Shown here in pieces: positions 42,057-42,857 of a stretch of 42,857 bases of DNA. Made by a program: the position numbers and the translations under genes. Position 1 is the stretch's first letter, and each line of letters begins with the position of its first letter. The notes under the pieces are model-generated. The model was not told the origin of the DNA. It worked only from the letters and a program-made list of their open reading frames with translations, and did no database searches. This DNA comes from Leptofilum sp050292445 (GTDB lineage: Bacteria > Chloroflexota > Anaerolineae > Promineifilales > Promineifilaceae), in contig JBNKLQ010000010.1 in NCBI GenBank assembly GCA_050292445.1, positions 1-42,857 on the forward strand. Reading direction: 5' to 3'.

Positions 42057-42758
42057 TTAATCAACCAGGGCAGGAATCGCGTGCCGCATTTGCACCAAAT
42101 AAGCTACCACCAGCGCCAGCACCAAATTTACCGCTGCTAAAATGATGAGCATCGTTGCTGATTGGTCCAGCGCGCTGTAAAAAAGCTCAAAGCCAGACAT
42201 AAACATCAACACGCCCAGACCCGCCTTGAGCGGCTCGCTGGTGAGGGCCAGCCCCAGCATGCCCAAGCCAACCAACGCCAAGATGGCCAGCGACAAATAT
42301 GTCATGCTGCTGGCGATGGCTGGCAAGGCAAAATCGGGCCGCTGGAACAGGCTGGTGATAAGCGCCAGCATAATCAACACCAAAAAAAGACGCAGCGGCA
42401 GCGAAGCGGGAATTTGCAGTGGGCCCACCTGAAACGTTTTTTCTGGAGCCACATTGCTCAATTCGTCGGCAGAGACATCCTGCGGGCGACCGCCCCAATT
42501 GACCTGCCGGGCGGTGAAGTACAAAATAAGGCAGGCAAACCAGCCCGCCAGCAATTTCACAATTGCCAGGCGGGGATCGAGCAAATCGACAAAAAGCAGC
42601 CCGGCAAAAAAGTATTGCACGGCCAGTGCCGCCAGCGCCAGCCGCCAATCCCAGATGATGATGACAAGTACGGCCGTCAGCAAAACCACATACGCCGCCG
42701 TAAAGCCACGCAAGCCATCCAGTCGTTCGAGCCAATCGAAAATAGTCGGAAAAGTCAT
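42057..42758 (-). CDS. NuoK/HyfE-like membrane protein
   Basis: A 233-aa protein with about seven membrane helices. Its C-terminal segment (LKAGLGVLMFMSGFELFYSAL, about 178-198) resembles NuoK/MrpC/HyfE subunits of proton- or sodium-translocating complexes. With its NuoN-like partner it may be part of a hydrogenase-4 or Mrp-like membrane module that continues past the window edge. The start follows AAGGG. The identification is tentative. Confidence 0.55.
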   Translation of the reverse strand: MTFPTIFDWLERLDGLRGFTAAYVVLLTAVLVIIIWDWRLALAALAVQYFFAGLLFVDLLDPRLAIVKLLAGWFACLILYFTARQVNWGGRPQDVSADELSNVAPEKTFQVGPLQIPASLPLRLFLVLIMLALITSLFQRPDFALPAIASSMTYLSLAILALVGLGMLGLALTSEPLKAGLGVLMFMSGFELFYSALDQSATMLIILAAVNLVLALVVAYLVQMRHAIPALVD

Positions 42759-42805
42759 AAAATCCCTTACAAATTGTGCACTAGCTACATATCACTTTTG
42801 GAATT

Positions 42806-42855
42806 GGACACTGATGAACACTGGTTTACACAGATAAAAAACAAAAATCAGTGTC
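42806..42855. repeat. GGACACTGAT inverted repeat, copy 3
   Basis: GGACACTGAT (42806-42815) and ATCAGTGTC (42847-42855) with interior GAACACTG and ACACAGATAAAAA, as in copy 1. The window ends at its right arm. Confidence 0.7.
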
Positions 42856-42857
42856 TA

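Larger units (their letters stand above)
68..42677. repeat. Highly iterated palindrome ACGGCCGT (dispersed)
   Basis: I counted about 67 exact copies by hand, first at 68-75 and last at 42670-42677, against less than one expected for a random 8-mer in 42.9 kb. About 80 percent of all CGGCCG sites have the A and T flanks. Copies lie in genes on both strands and in all frames, giving Thr-Ala-Val, Asn-Gly-Arg or Arg-Pro, and also in promoters and terminator loops. Flanks often extend to AACGGCCGTT. Confidence 0.92.

Noticed and set aside
1..42857. CRISPR array, insertion sequence or prophage
   Set aside because: No regularly spaced direct repeats, no transposase or integrase, and no phage structural gene was seen on either strand.

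Overview
The window reads as a bacterial chromosome segment, most probably from a Chloroflexota bacterium outside the Dehalococcoidia (an Anaerolineae-like lineage). This placement is inferred from gene content: a form I aerobic CO dehydrogenase cluster, a PhaR/phasin set, a reductive-dehalogenase operon and several two-domain sensor kinases. No rRNA or phylogenetic marker is present to prove it. The DNA is moderately GC-rich. It carries an 8-bp palindrome, ACGGCCGT, about 65-70 times by hand count (roughly one per 640 bp), in genes of both strands and in spacers. This behaves like the HIP1 palindrome of cyanobacteria.

Layout. 0-4.5 kb: an M14 zinc carboxypeptidase, a PAS-PAS histidine kinase and an EamA-type transporter. 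4.6-12.7 kb, all on the minus strand: a histidine kinase/NarL-type regulator pair, then a 291-bp promoter region, then rdhA-rdhB-rdhC, a small His-rich membrane protein, apbE (the FMN transferase expected to flavinylate RdhC) and a TPR protein. This looks like a complete, dedicated organohalide-respiration module with its own redox sensor. 12.9-18.2 kb: tRNA-Glu(CTC) with a near-consensus promoter, a UbiB/ABC1-family protein, a YegP-like protein, an SH3-domain membrane protein and lpdA.

18.4-27.7 kb, plus strand: coxD, coxE, coxG, coxM, coxS, coxL, an alpha/beta hydrolase and an XdhC/CoxI protein fused to two YHS metal-binding domains. CoxL has the form I active-site motif AYRCSFR, so the enzyme is predicted to be a true Mo-Cu CO dehydrogenase. 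27.8-30 kb: a cytochrome P450 divergent from a TetR-type regulator. 30-32.2 kb, minus strand: a second coxG-coxS-coxM set without a large subunit. 32.4-35.2 kb, minus strand: two SRPBCC proteins, PhaR and two phasins. A shared motif, CAGTGCGTCAT, sits in the core promoters of phaR and the upstream phasin gene and is a candidate PhaR operator.

35.3-42.8 kb: an alpha/alpha-toroid protein, a GNAT acetyltransferase, an unusually long and membrane-anchored homologue of cyanobacterial acyl-ACP reductase, a zinc-motif protein with a tandem repeat, an SCP2-like protein, and two membrane proteins resembling complex I/antiporter subunits.

Taken together the genes suggest a metabolically flexible heterotroph: CO oxidation as an energy supplement, possible use of organohalides as electron acceptors, and polyhydroxyalkanoate storage. 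Long intergenic gaps are filled with palindromic repeats of at least three families. I found no CRISPR array, insertion sequence or phage gene.
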